64,000 nucleotides of DNA, taken from NCBI GenBank assembly GCA_037954325.1, contig JBBMNZ010000046.1:496001-560000 (forward strand). The letters are read 5' to 3'. This DNA comes from Fistularia commersonii. Taxonomy: Eukaryota > Chordata > Actinopteri > Syngnathiformes > Fistulariidae. The notes under the pieces were generated by a model. It saw only the letters and a program-made list of their open reading frames with translations. It made no database searches and was not told the origin of the DNA. Made by a program: the position numbers and the translations under genes. Shown in pieces: positions 13,701 through 27,482 of this stretch (position 1 is the first letter of the stretch; each line of letters opens with the position of its first letter).

Positions 13701-16700
13701 TCAGTTTAATCCTGCTACAAGTTCAAAAGATATAGCCATTTGTTCAAAAAGTGCTTATCTCACCGAATTTAAGTGTTTTTGATTAGGAGTGGAAATAACT
13801 AATGAATTTCACCAAACTGGTTTCTGCTGTTGAAATATGTTGTTTAGGACATGATTTTGCACAAAATATGTCAAATTCAGTTTAATCCTCCGACAAGATC
13901 AAAAAATATAGCCATTCGTGCAAAAACTGCTTATATCACCGAGTTGAAGCGTTTTTGAGTTGTAGTGGAAATAACTGATGAATTTCAAAATGCTGGTTTT
14001 TGCTATTGATATATGTTGTTTGGGACATGATTCTTCACAATGTATGTCAAATTCAGTGTAATCCAGCTATAAGTTCAAAAGATATAGCCATAAGGTCAAA
14101 AAGTTCTTTTTCTCACTGAGTTGAAGCGTTTTTGAGATTTAGTGGAAATGACTAATGAATTTCATCAAGCTGGTTTCTGCTGTTGAAATATGTTGTTTAG
14201 GACATGATTCTGCACAATATATGTCAAATTCAGTGTAATCCCATCACAAGATCAAAAGATATAGCCTTAAGGTCAAAAAGTACTTATCTTATCGAGTTAA
14301 ATCGTTTTTGAGTTGGAGTGGAAATAACTAATTAATTTCATCATGCTGGTTTCTGCTGTTTATATATGTTGTTTAGGACATGATTCTGCACAATATATGT
14401 CAAATTCAGTGTAATCCCATCACAGGTTCAAAAGATATAGCCATAAGGTCAAAAAGTGCTTATCTCACCGAGTTGAAGCGTTTTTGATTAAGAGAGGAAA
14501 TAACTATTAAATTTCACCAAGCCTTTTTCTGCTGTTGATAGATGTTGTATAGGACATGATTCTGCACAATATATGTCAACTTCAGTGTAATCCAGCTATA
14601 AATTCAAAAGATTTAGCCATAAGGTCAAAAAGTGCTTATCTCACTGAGTTGAAGCGTTTTTGATTTTGAGTGGTAATGACTAATGAATTTCATCAAGCTG
14701 GTTTCTACGGTTGAAATTTGTTGTTTAGGACATGATTCTGCACAATTAATGTCAAATTCAGTGTAATCCAGCTACAAGTTCAAAAGATATAGCCATAAGG
14801 TCAAAAAGTGCTTATCTCACCGAGTTGAAGCGTTTTTGAGTTGGAGTGGAAATAACTCATGAATTTCATCAAGCTGGTTTCTGATGGTGATATATGTTGT
14901 TTAGAACATGATTCTGCACAATATATGTCAAATTCAGTGTAATCACAACACATGTTCAAAAGATATAGCCATTCGTTCAAAAAGTGATTACCTAATTGTG
15001 TTGAAGCGTTTTTGATTAAGAGTGGAAATAACTAATGAATTTCAACGAGCTGGTTTCTGCTTTTCAAATATGTTGTTTAGTATATGATTCTGCACAATAT
15101 ATGTCAAATTCAGAGTAATCCAGCTACAAGTTCAAAAGATATAGCCATTCGTTCAAAAAGTGCTTCCCTCACCGAGTTGAAGCGTTTTTGATTAGGAGTG
15201 GAAATAACTAATGGATTTCATCAAGCTGGTTACTGCCGTTGAAATATGTTTTATAGAAAATGATTCTGCACAATTAATGTCAAATTCAGTTTAATCCTGC
15301 TACAAGTTCAAAAGATATAGCCATTTGTTCAAAAAGTGCTTATCTCACCGAATTTAAGTGTTTTTGATTAGGAGTGGAAATAACTAATGAATTTCACCAA
15401 ACTGGTTTCTGCTGTTGAAATATGTTGTTTAGGACATGATTTTGCACAAAATATGTCAAATTCAGTTTAATCCTCCGACAAGATCAAAAAATATAGCCAT
15501 TCGTGCAAAAACTGCTTATATCACCGAGTTGAAGCGTTTTTGAGTTGTAGTGGAAATAACTGATGAATTTCAAAATGGTGGTTTTTGCTATTGATATATG
15601 TTGTTTGGGACATGATTCTTCACAATGTATGTCAAATTCAGTGTAATCCAGCTATAAGTTCAAAAGATATAGCCATAAGTTCAAAAAGTTCTTTTTCTCA
15701 CTGAGTTGAAGCGTTTTTGAGATTTAGTGGAAATGACTAATGAATTTCATCAAGCTGGTTTCTGCTGTTGAAATATGTTGTTTAGGACATGATTCTGCAC
15801 AATATATGTCAAATTCAGTGTAATCCCATCACAAGATCAAAAGATATAGCCTTAAGGTCAAAAAGTACTTATCTTATCGAGTTAAATCGTTTTTGAGTTG
15901 GAGTGGAAATAACTAATTAATTTTATCATGCTGGTTTCTGCTGTTTATATATGTTGTTTAGGACATGATTCTGCACAATATATGTCAAATTCAGTGTAAT
16001 CCCATCACAGGTTCAAAAGATATAGCCATAAGGTCAAAAAGTGCTTATCTCACCGAGTTGAAGCGTTTTTGATTAAGAGAGGAAATAACTATTAAATTTC
16101 ACCAAGCCTTTTTCTGCTGTTGATAGATGTTGTATAGGACATGATTCTGCACAATATATGTCAACTTCAGTGTAATCCAGCTATAAATTCAAAAGATTTA
16201 GCCATAAGGTCAAAAAGTGCTTATCTCACTGAGTTGAAGCGTTTTTGATTTTGAGTGGTAATGACTAATGAATTTCATCAAGCTGGTTTCTACTGTTGAA
16301 ATTTGTTGTTTAGGACATGATTCTGCACAATTAATGTCAAATTCAGTGTAATCCAGCTACAAGTTCAAAAGATATAGCCATAAGGTCAAAAAGTGCTTAT
16401 CTCACCGAGTTAAATCGTTTTTGAGTTGGAGTGGAAATAACTCATGAATTTCATCAAGCTGGTTTCTGATGGTGATATATGTTGTTTAGAACATGATTCT
16501 GCACAATATATGTCAAATTCAGTGTAATCACAACACATGTTCAAAAGATATAGCCATTCGTTCAAAAAGTGATTACTTAATTCTGTTGAAGCGTTTTTGA
16601 TTAAGAGTGGAAATAACTAATGAATTTCAACGAGCTGGTTTCTGCTTTTCAAATATGTTGTTTAGTATATGATTCTGCACAATATATTTCAAATTCAGAG

Positions 16701-16883
16701 TAATCCAGCTACAAGTTCAAAAGATATAGCCATTCGTTCAAAAAGTGCTTCCCTCACCGAGTTGAAGCGTTTTTGATTAGGAGTGGAAATAACTAATGGA
16801 TTTCATCAAGCTGGTTACTGCCGTTGAAATATGTTGTTTAGGACATGATTTTGCACAAAATATGTCAAATTCAGTGTAATCCA
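10722..16883 (+). repeat. 9-monomer HOR (1584 bp), nearly four tandem copies
   Basis: Unit starts (CCGACAAG) lie at 10722, 12306, 13890 and 15475; the last interval is 1585 because of the one-base T insertion near 14104. Copies three and four both carry that insertion (near 14104 and 15690) and copies one and two do not, so the fourth copy probably derives from the third. The array ends with an in-phase loss of one monomer near 16830, after which the equivalent landmark GCGACAAG falls at 16884, exactly 176 short of the expected position. Confidence 0.93.
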
Positions 16884-19510
16884 GCGACAAGATCAAAAGA
16901 TATAGCCATTCCTGAAAAAAGTGCTTATCTCACCGATTTGAAGCGTTTTTGATTAGGAGTGGAAATAACTCATGAATTTCATCATGCTGGTTTCTGCTGT
17001 TGAAATATGTTGTTTAGGACTTGATTCTGCACAATATATGTCAAATTCAGTGTAATCCCATCACTGGTTCAAAACATGTAGCCATTCGTTCAAAAAGTGC
17101 TTATCACACCTAGTTGAAGCGTTTTTGATTAAGAGAGGAAATAACTATTGAAATTCACCAAGCTGGTTTCTGCTGTTGATAGATGTTGTATTGAACATGA
17201 TTATGTCCAATATATGTCAAATTCAGTGTAATACAGCGACAAGATCAAAAGATATAGCCATTCGTGCAAAATCTGCTTATCTCAAAGAGTTGAAGTGTTT
17301 TTTAATTGGAGTGGAAATAACTAATGAATTTCAATATGCTGGTTTTTGCTGTTGATATATGTTGTTTAGGACATGATTCTGCACAATATATGTCAAATTC
17401 AGTGTAATCCAGCCATAAGTTAAAAAGATATAGCCATAAGGTCAAAAAGTTCTTATCTCACTGATTTGAAGCGTTTTTGATTTTGAGTGGAACTGACTAA
17501 TGAATTTCATCAAGCTGGTTTCTGCTGTTGAAATATGTTGTTTAGGACATGATTCTGCACAATATATGTCAAATTCAGTGTAATCCAGCTACAAGTTCAA
17601 AAGATATAGCCATAAGGTCAAAAACTGCTTATCTTATCGAGTTAAATCGTTTTTGAGTTGGACTGGAAATAACTCATGAATTTCATCAAGCTGGTTTCTG
17701 CTGGATATATGTTGTTTAGGACATGATTCTGCACAATATATGTCAAATTCTGTGTAATCCCATCACAGGTTCAAAAGATATAGCCATTCGTTCAAAAAGT
17801 GCTTATCTTATCGGGTTGAAGCGTTTTTGATTAAGAGTGGAAATGACTAATGAATTTCACTAACCTGGTTTCTGCTGTTGATATACGTTGTTTAGGACAT
17901 GATTCTGCACAATATATGTCAAATTCAGTGTAATCCAGCTACAAGATCAAAAGATATAGCCATTCGTTCAAAAACTGCTTATCTCCCCGAGTTGAAGCGT
18001 TTTTGAGTTGGAGTGCAAATTACTAATGAATTAAAATATGCTGGTTTTTGCTGTTGATATATGTTTTTTAGGACATGATTCTGCACAATATATGTCAAAT
18101 TCAGTGTAATCCCATCACAGGTTCAAAAGATATAGCCATAAGGTCAAAAAGTGCTTATCTCACTGAGTTGAAGCGTTTTTGATTTTGAGTGGAAATGACT
18201 AATGAATTTCATCAAGCTGATTTCTGCTGTTGAAATTTGTTGTTTAGGACATGATTTTGCACAAAATATGTCAAATTCAGTGTAATCCAGCGACAAGATC
18301 AAAAGATATAGCCATTTGTTCAAAAAGTGCTTATCTCACCGATTTGAAGCGTTTTTGATTAGGAGTGGAAATAACTCATGAATTTCATCATGCTGATTTC
18401 TGCTGTTGAAATATGTTGTTTAGGGCTTGATTTTGCACAATATATGTCAAATTCAGTGTAATCCCATCAGCGGTTCAAAAGATGTAGCCATTCGTTCAAA
18501 AAGTGCTTATCACACCGAGTTGAAGCATTTTTGATTAAGAGTGGAAATAACTATTGAAATTCACCAAGCTGGTTTCTGCTGTTGATATACGTTGTTTACG
18601 ACATGATTCTGCACAATATATGTCAAATTCAGTGTATCCAGCTACAAGTTCAAAAGATATAGCCATAAGGTCAAAAACTGCTTATGTTATCGAGTTAAAA
18701 CGTTTTTGAGGTGGAGTGGAAATAACCAATGAATTTCATCATGCTGGTTTCTACTGTTGAAATATGTTGTTTAGGACATGATTCTGCACAATATATGTCA
18801 AATTCAGTATAACCCAGCTACAAGTTCAAAATATATAGCCATAAGGTTAAAAAGTGCTTATCTTCCCGAGGTTAAATCTTTTTTGAGTTGGAGTGGAAAT
18901 AACTAATGAATTTCATCATGCTGGTTTCTGCTGTTGATATATGTTGTTTAGGACATGATTCTGCACAATATATGTCAAATTCAGTGTCATCCAGGTACAA
19001 GTTCAAAAGATATAGCCATTTGTTCAAAAAGTGCTTCTCTCACCTAGTTGAAGCGTTTTTGATTAGGAGTGGAAATAACTAATGGATTTCATTAAGCTGG
19101 TTTTTGCCGTTGAATTATGTTGTTTAGAACATGATTTTGAACACAATATGTCAAATTCAGTGTAATCCAGCGACAAGTTTAAAAGATATAGCCATTCGTG
19201 CAAAAACTGCTTATCTCACCGAGTTGAAGCGTTTTTGATTAGGAGTGGAAATAACTAATGGATTTCATCAAGTCGGTTTCTACTCTTGAAATATGTTGTT
19301 TAGAACATGATTCTGCACAATACATGTCAAATTCAGTGTAATCCAGCTACAAGTCAAAAGATATAGCGATTCGTTCAAAAAGTGCTTGTCTCACCGAGTT
19401 GAAGCGTTTTTGAGTTGGAGTGGAAATAACTAATGAATTTCAATATGCTGGTTTTTGTTGTTGATATATGTTGTTTAGAACATGATTCTGCACAATTAAT
19501 ATCAAATTCA
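16884..19510 (+). repeat. Irregular monomers between the two HOR families
   Basis: About 15 monomers of mixed type. A weak internal duplication at about 1406 bases is visible: CACCGATTTGAAG followed by ACTCATGAATTTCATCATGC occurs at 16931 and again at 18337. Beyond that I see no regular HOR. Nothing other than satellite is present. Confidence 0.85.
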
Positions 19511-19625
19511 GTGTAATTCAGCGACAAAATCAAAAGATATAGCCATTCGTTCAAAAAGTGTTTATCTTATCGGGTTGAAATATGTTGTTTAAGACAAGAT
19601 TTTGTACAATTTATGTCAAATTCAG
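19511..19625 (+). repeat. Truncated monomer with internal 62-bp deletion (first of 13 copies)
   Basis: Here GGGTTGAA runs straight into ATATGTTGTTTA, skipping the 62 bases that normally lie between the GTTGAA of GAGTTGAAGCG and the GTTGAA of CTGTTGAAATATG in the same monomer. The GTTGAA junctions start at 19574, 20566, 27546, 28538, 31821, 32813, 33805, 37442, 38609, 42246, 43413, 47225 and 53625. All share the same breakpoint, so they descend from one deletion. The A type continues TTTAAGACAAG, the B type TTTAGGACAAG. Confidence 0.93.
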
Positions 19626-22600
19626 TGTAATCCAGGTACATTTTCAAAAGATATAGCCATTCGTTAAAAAAGTGCTTATCTCACCGAGTTGAAATGTTTT
19701 TGTGTAGGAGTGGAAATAACTAATGAATTTCAATAATCTGGTTTCTGCTGTTGAAATATGTGTTTAGGACATGATTCTGCACAAAATATGTCAAATTCAG
19801 TGTAATTCAGCGACAAGATCAAATGATATAGCCATTCGTTCAAAAAGTGTTTATCTTATCGGGTTGAAGCGTTTTTGATTAGGAGTGGAAATAACTAATG
19901 AATATCATCAAGTTGGTTTCTACTGTTAAATATGTTGTTTAGGACATGATTCTGCACAATATATGTCAAATTCAGCGTAATCCCATCACATGTTCAAAAG
20001 ATATATCCATTCGTCCTAAAACTGCTTATCTCACCGAGTTGAAGCGTTTTTGAGTTGCAGTGGAAATAACTTATGAATTTCAATTTGCTGGTTTTTGCTC
20101 TTGATATATGTTGTTAAGGACATGATTTTGCACAATATATGTCAAATTTAGTGTAATCACATCACAGTTTCAAAAGATATAGCCATTCGTTCAAAAAGTG
20201 CATATCTTATCGCGTTGAAGCGTTTTTGATTAAGAGTGGAAATAACTAATGAATTTCACCAATTTGGTTTTTGCTGTTGATATATGTTGATAAGGACATG
20301 ATTCTGCACAATATATGTCAAATTCATGTTAATCCAGCCACAAGTTCAAAAGATGTATCCATAAGGTCAAAAACTGCTTTTCTCACCGAATTGAAGCGTT
20401 TTTGATCAGGAGTGGAAATAACTAATGGATTTCGTCATTCTGGTTTCTGCTGTTGAAATCTGTTGTTTAGGACAATATTCTGCACAAAATATGTCAAATT
20501 CAGTGTAATTCAGCGACAAAATCAAAAGATATAGCCATTCGTTCAAAAAGTGTTTATCTTATCGGGTTGAAATATGTTGTTTAGGACAAGATTTTGTACA
20601 CTTTATGTAAAATTCAGTGCAATCCAGGTACATTTTCAAAAGATATAGCCATTCGTTAAAAAAGTGCTTATCTCACCGAGTTGAAGCGTTTTTGGTCAGG
20701 AGTGGAAATAACTAATGAATTTCATTAATCTGGTTTCTGTTGTTGAAATATGTTGTTTTGGACATGATTCTGCAAAAAATATGTCAAATTCAGTGTAATC
20801 CAGCGACAAGATCAAAAGATATAGCCATTCGTGCAAAAAGTGCTTATCTCACGGAGTTGAAGCGTTTTTGATTTGGAGTGGAAATAACTAATGAATTCCA
20901 TCAAGCTGGTTTCTGCTGTTAATATATGTTGTTTAGGACATGATTCTGAACAATATATGTCAAATTCAGTGTGATCCCATCACATGTTCAAAAGATATAG
21001 CCATTCGTTCAAAAACTGCTTATGTCACCGAGTTGAGGCGTTTTTGAGTTGGAGTGGAAATAACTAATGAATTTCAATATGCTGGTTTTTGCTGTTGATA
21101 TATGTTGTTTAGGACATGATTCTGCACAATATATGTCAATATCAGTATAATCCAGCGACAAGATCAAAAGATATAGCCATAAGGTCAAAAAGTACTTATC
21201 TTACCGAGTTAAATCGTTTTTGATTAGGAGTGGAAATAACTATTGAATTTCATCAAGCTGGTGTCTGCTGGTGATATATGTTGTATAGGACATGATTCTG
21301 CACAATATATGTTAAATTCAGTGTAATCCCATCACATGTTCAAAAGATATAGCCATTCGTTCAAAAAGTATTTATCTTATCGGATTGAAGCGTTTTTGAT
21401 TAAGAGTGGAAATAACTCATGAATTTCATCAAGCTGGTTTCTGCTGTTCAAATATGATGTTCAGTACATGATTCTGCACAATTAATGTCAAATTCAGTGT
21501 AATCCAGCCGCAAGTTCAAAAGATATAGCCATTCGTTAAAAAAGTGCTTATCTCATCGAGTTAAATTGTTTTTGAGTTGGAGTGGAAATAACTGATGAAT
21601 TTCATCAAGCTGGTTTCTGCTGTTGATATATGTTGTCTTGGACATGATTCTGCACGATATATGTCAATTTCAGTGTAATCCCATCACAGGTTAAAAACAT
21701 ATAGCCATTCGTTCAAAAAGTCTTCATCTCACCGAGTCGAAGCGTTTTTGATTAGGAGTGAAAATAACAAATGAATTTCATCAAGCTGGTTTTTATTGTT
21801 GGAATATGTTGTTTAGGACATGATTCTGCAATATATATGTCAAATTCAGTGAAACCCAGCTGCAAGATCAAACTATATAGCCATTCGTTCAAAAAGTGCT
21901 TTTCTCACCGAGTTGAAGCGTTTTTGATTAGGAGTGGAAATATCTAATGAATTTCATTAAGCTGGTTTTTCGCCGTTGAAATATGTTGTTTGGAACATGA
22001 TTTAGCACAATATATTTCAAATTCAGTGTAATCCAGCTACAAGTTCAAAAGATATAGCCATTCGTTCAAAAAGTGCTTATATCACCGAGTTGAAGCGTTT
22101 TTGATTTTGAGTGGAAATGACTAATGAATTTCATCAAGCTGGTTTTTGCTGTTGAAATATGTTGTTTAGGACATGATTCTGTACAATATATGTCAAATTC
22201 AGTGTAATCCAGCTATAAGTTCAAAACATGTAGCCATAAGGTCAAAAAGTGCTTATCTAACTGAGTTGAAGCGTTTTTGATGTTGAGTGGAAATGACTAA
22301 TGAATTTCATCAAGCTGGTTTCTGCTGTTAAGATATGTTGTTTAGGACATGATTCTGCACAATATATGTCAAATTCAGTGTAATCCAGCGTCAAGATCAA
22401 AAGATATAGCCATTCGTTCAAAAAGTCTTTGTCTCACCGACTTGAAGCGTATTTGATTGGGAGTGGAAATAACAAATGAATTTCATCAAGCTGGTTTCTG
22501 CCGTTGACAAATGTTGTTTAGGACATCATTCTGCACAATATATGTCAACTTCAGTGTAATCCCATCACAGGTTCAAAAGATATAGCCATTCGTTCAAAAA

Positions 22601-23449
22601 GGACTTATCTCACCGAGTTGAAGCGTTTTTGATTAGGAGTGGAAATAACTAATGAATTTCATCTACCTGGTTTCTGATGTTGAAATATGTTTTTTAGGAC
22701 ATGATTCTGCACAAAATATGTCAAATTCAGTGTAATCCCATCACAGGTTCAAAAGATATAGCCATTCGTTCAAAAAGGGTTTTATCTTATCGGGTTGAAG
22801 CATATTTGATTAGGAGTGGAAATAACTAATGAATTTCATCAAGCTGGTTTCTGCTGTTGAAATATGTTTTTCAGGACACGATTCTACGCAAAATATGTCA
22901 AATTCAGTGTAATCCAGCGTCAAGATCAAAAGATATAGCCTTTCGTTCAAAAAGTACTTATCTCACGGAGTTGAAGCGTTTTTGATTAGGAGTGGAAATA
23001 ACTAATCAATTTCATCAAGCTGGTTTCTGTTGTTGAAATATGTTGTATAGGACATGATTCAGCACAAAAAATGTAAAATTCAGGGTAATCCAGCTACAAG
23101 TTCAAAAGATACAACCATTAGTTCAAAAAGTGCTTATCTCACCGAGTTGAAGCGTTTTTGATTAGGAGTGGAAATAACTAATGAATTTCATCAATTTGGT
23201 TTCTACTGTTGAAATATGTTGTTTAGGACATGATTCTGCACAATATATGTCAAATTCTATGTAATCCCATCCAAGTTCAAAAGATATAGCCATTCGTTCA
23301 AAAAGTTCTTATCTCATCGAGTTGAAGCGTTTTTGATTAAGAGAGGAAATAACTATTGAATTTCAACAAGCCTTTTTCTGCTGTTGATAGATGTTGTATA
23401 GGACATGATTCTGTACAATATATGTCAAATTCAGTGTAATCCAGCGACA

Positions 23450-25390
23450 TGATCAAAAGATATAGCCATTCGTTCAAAAACTGCTTATCTCACCGAGTTG
23501 AAGCGTTTTTGAGTTGGGGTGGAAATTACTAATGAATTACAATATGCTGGTTTTTGCTGTTGATATGTGTTGTTTAGGACATGATTTTGCACAATATATG
23601 TCAAATTCAGTGTAATCCAGCTATAAATTTAAAAGATATAGCCATAAGATCAAAAAGTGCTTATCTCACTGAGTTGAAGCGTTTTTGATTTTTAGTGGAA
23701 ATGACTAAAGAATTTCATCAAGCTGGTTTCTGCTGTTGAAATATTTACTTTAGGACATGATTTTGCACAATATATGTCAAATTCAGTGTAATCCAGCTAC
23801 AAGTTCAAAAGATATAGCCATTCGTTCAAAAAGTCTATATCTCACCGACTTGAAGCGTATTTGATTAGGAGTGGAAATAACAAATGAATTTCATCAAGCT
23901 GGTTTCTGCTGTAGAAATATGTTGTTTAGGACATGATTCTACACAAAATATGTCAAATTCAGTGCAATCCAGCGTCAAGATAAAAAGATATAGCCTTAAG
24001 TTGAAAAAGTGCTTATCTTACCGAGTTAAATCATTTTTGAGTTGGATTGGAAATAACTAATGAATTTCATCAAGCTGGTTTCTGCTGTTGAAATATGTTG
24101 TATCGGACATGATTTTGCACAATATATGTCAAATTCAGTGTAATCCAGCTATAAATTCAAAAGATATAGCCATAAGATCAAAAAGTGCTTATCTCACTGA
24201 GTTGAAGCGTTTTTGATTTTTAGTGGAAATGACTAAAGAATTTCATCAAGCTGGTTTCTGCTGTTGAAATATTTACTTTAGGACATGATTTTGCACAATA
24301 TATGTCAAATTCAGTGTAATCCAGCTACAAGTTCAAAAGATATAGCCATTCGTTCAAAAAGTCTATATCTCACCGACTTGAAGCGTATTTGATTAGGAGT
24401 GGAAATAACAAATGAATTTCATCAAGCTGGTTTCTGCTGTAGAAATATGTTGTTTAGGACATGATTCTACACAAAATATGTCAAATTCAGTGCAATCCAG
24501 CGTCAAGATAAAAAGATATAGCCTTAAGTTCAAAAAGTGCTTATCTTACCGAGTTAAATCATTTTTGAGTTGGATTGGAAATAACTAATGAATTTCATCA
24601 AGCTGGTTTCTGCTGTTGAAATATGTTGTATCGGACATGATTCTGCACAAAATATGTCAAATTCAGGGTAATCCAGCTACAAGTTCAAAAGATATAGCCA
24701 TTCGTTCAAAAACTGCTTATCTCACCGAGTTGAAGCGTTTTTGAGTTGGGGTGGAAATTACTAATGAATTACAATATGCTGGTTTTTGCTGTTGATATGT
24801 GTTGTTTAGGACATGATTTTGCACAATATATGTCAAATTCAGTGTAATCCAGCTATAAATTCAAAAGATATAGCCATAAGATCAAAAAGTGCTTATCTCA
24901 CTGAGTTGAAGCGTTTTTGATTTTTAGTGGAAATGACTAAAGAATTTCATCAAGCTGGTTTCTGCTGTTGAAATATTTACTTTAGGACATGATTTTGCAC
25001 AATATATGTCAAATTCAGTGTAATCCAGCTACAAGTTCAAAAGATATAGCCATTCGTTCAAAAAGTCTATATCTCACCGACTTGAAGCGTATTTGATTAG
25101 GAGTGGAAATAACAAATGAATTTCATCAAGCTGGTTTCTGCTGTAGAAATATGTTGTTTAGGACATGATTCTACACAAAATATGTCAAATTCAGTGCAAT
25201 CCAGCGTCAAGATAAAAAGATATAGCCTTAAGTTCAAAAAGTGCTTATCTTACCGAGTTAAATCATTTTTGAGTTGGATTGGAAATAACTAATGAATTTA
25301 ATCAAGCTGGTTTCTGCTGTTGAAATATGTTGTATCGGACATGATTCTGCACAAAATATGTCAAATTAAGGGTAATCCAGCTACAAGTTC
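23450..25390 (+). repeat. Nested 3- and 4-monomer tandem duplications
   Basis: CTATAAATT followed by CATAAGATC and the private variant GACTAAAGAATTTC occurs at 23621, 24149 and 24853, spaced 528 (3 x 176) and 704 (4 x 176). GAGTTGGGGTGG occurs at 23511 and 24743, spaced 1232 (7 x 176). This fits a 7-monomer unit duplicated once together with a 3-monomer internal duplication. Other copies of this HOR family lack the expansion. Confidence 0.88.
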
Positions 25391-27482
25391 AAAAGATATA
25401 GCCATTCGTTCAAAAAGTGCTTATCTCACCGACTTGAGGCGTTTTTGATCAGGAGATGAAATAACTAATTAATTTCATCAAGTTGGTTTCTACTGTTTAA
25501 ATATGTTGTTTAGGACATGATTCTGCAAAATATATGTCAAATTCAGTGTAATCCAGCTACAAGTTCAAAAGATATAGCCATAAGGTTAAAAAGTGCTTAT
25601 CTTAGCGAGGTTAAATCTTTTTTGAGTTGGAGTGGAAATAACTAATAAATTTCATCATGCTGGTTTCTGCTGTTGATATATGTTGTTTAGGACATGATTC
25701 TGCACAATATATGTCAAATTCAGTGTAGTCCAGCAATAAGTTCAAAAGATATAGCCATTCGTTCAAAAAGTGCTTATCTCACCGAGTTAACCCGTTTTTG
25801 ATTAAGAGAGGAAATAACTATTGAATTTCACCACGCGTGTTTCTGCTGTTGATAGATGTTGTATAGGACATGATTCTTTACAATATATGTCAAATTCAGT
25901 GTAATCCAGCAATAAGTTCAAAAGATATAGCCACAAGGTCAAAAAGTGCTTATCTAACTGAGTTGAAGCGTTTTTGATTTTGAGTGGAAATGACTAATGA
26001 ATTTCATCGAGCTGGTTTCTACTGTTGAAATATATACTTTAGGACATGATTTTGCACAATATATGTCAAATTCAGTGTAATCCAACTACAATTGCAAAAG
26101 ATATAGCCATTCGTTCGAAAAGTCTATATCTCACCGACTTGAAGAGTTTTTTATTCGGAGTGGAAATAACAAATGAATTTCATCAAGCTGGTTTCTGCTG
26201 TTGAAATATTTTATTTAGGACATGATTCTACACAAAATATGTCAAATTCAGTGTAATCCAGCGTCAAGATCAAAAGTTATAGCCTTAGGGTCAAAAAGTG
26301 CTTATCTTTCCGAGTTAAATCGTTTTTGAGTTGGAGTGGAAAAAACTAATGAATTTCATCAAGCTGGTTTCTGCTGTTGAAATATGTTGTAAAGGACATG
26401 ATTCAGCACAAAATATGTCAAATTCAGTATAATCCAGCTTCAAGTTCAAAATATATAGCCATTCGTTCAAAAAGTGCTGATCTTACCGAGTTGAATTGTT
26501 TTTGATTAGGAGTGGAAATAACAAATGAATTTCATCAAGTTGGTTTCTACTGTTGAAACATGTTGTTTAGGACATGATTCTGCACAATATATGTCAAATT
26601 CAGTGTAATCCAGCTACAAGTTCAAAAGATATAGCCATTCGTTCAAAAAGTGCTTATCTTACCAAGGTTAAATCTTTTTTGAGTTGGAGTGGAAATTACT
26701 AATGAATTACAATATGCTGGTTTTTTGCTGTTGATATGTGTTGTTTAGGACATGATTCTGCACTATATATGTCGAATTCAGTGTAATCCAGCTATAAATT
26801 CAAAAGATATAGCCATAAGATCAAAAAGTGCTTATCTCTCTGAGTTGAAGCGTTTTTGATTTTGAGTGGAAATGACTAATGAATTTCATCAAGATGGTTT
26901 CTGCTGTTGAAATTTGTTGTTTAGGAAATGATTTTGCACAATATATGTCAAATTCAGTGTAATCCAGCTACAAGTTCAAAAGATATAGCCTTAAGGTCAA
27001 AAAGTGCTTATCTTACCGAGTTAAATCGTTTTTGATTAGGAGTGGAAATAACTAATGGCTTTATCAAGCTGATTTTTGCCGGTGGAATATGTTATTTAGA
27101 ACATGATTCTGCACAATTAATATCAAATTCAGTGTAATCCAGCTACAAGTTCAAAAGATATAGCCATCCGTTCAAAAAGTGCTTATCTCACTGAGTTGAA
27201 GCGTTTTTGATTAGGAGTGGAAATATCTAATGGATTTCATCAAGCTGGTTTTTACCGTTGAATAATGTTGTTTAGAACAGGATTCTGCACAATATATGTC
27301 AAATTCAGTGTAATCCAGCTACAAGTCAAAAGATATAGCGATTCGTTCAAAAAGTGCTTGTCTCACCGAGTTGAAGCGTTTTTGAGTTGGAGTGGAAATA
27401 ACTAATGAATTTCAATATGCTGGTTTTTGTTGATGATATATGTTGTTGAGAACATGATTCTGCACAATTAATATCAAATTCA

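Larger units (their letters stand above)
19511..27482 (+). repeat. Second HOR family, copy 1 (expanded, 7972 bp)
   Basis: Defined by the A-type landmark GTGTAATTCAGCGACAAAAT at 19511 and its next occurrence at 27483. The B-type landmark lies 992 bases further on, at 20503. Shared private variants with later copies include CTCACGGAGTTG after CGTGCAAAAAG (20829), TGTCTTGGAC (about 21640) and AAAAAATGTAAAATTCAGGG (about 23065). The copy is about 3.2 kb longer than the 4804-bp unit, partly because of nested 528- and 704-bp duplications at 23450-25390. Confidence 0.88.

Noticed and set aside
1..16883. Assembly artefact as the explanation for the 7741- and 1584-bp duplications
   Set aside because: Copies carry distinct substitutions, a one-base insertion shared by only some units and an in-phase monomer loss, so they are not simple duplications of the same reads. 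Read support would still be needed to exclude collapse or expansion.
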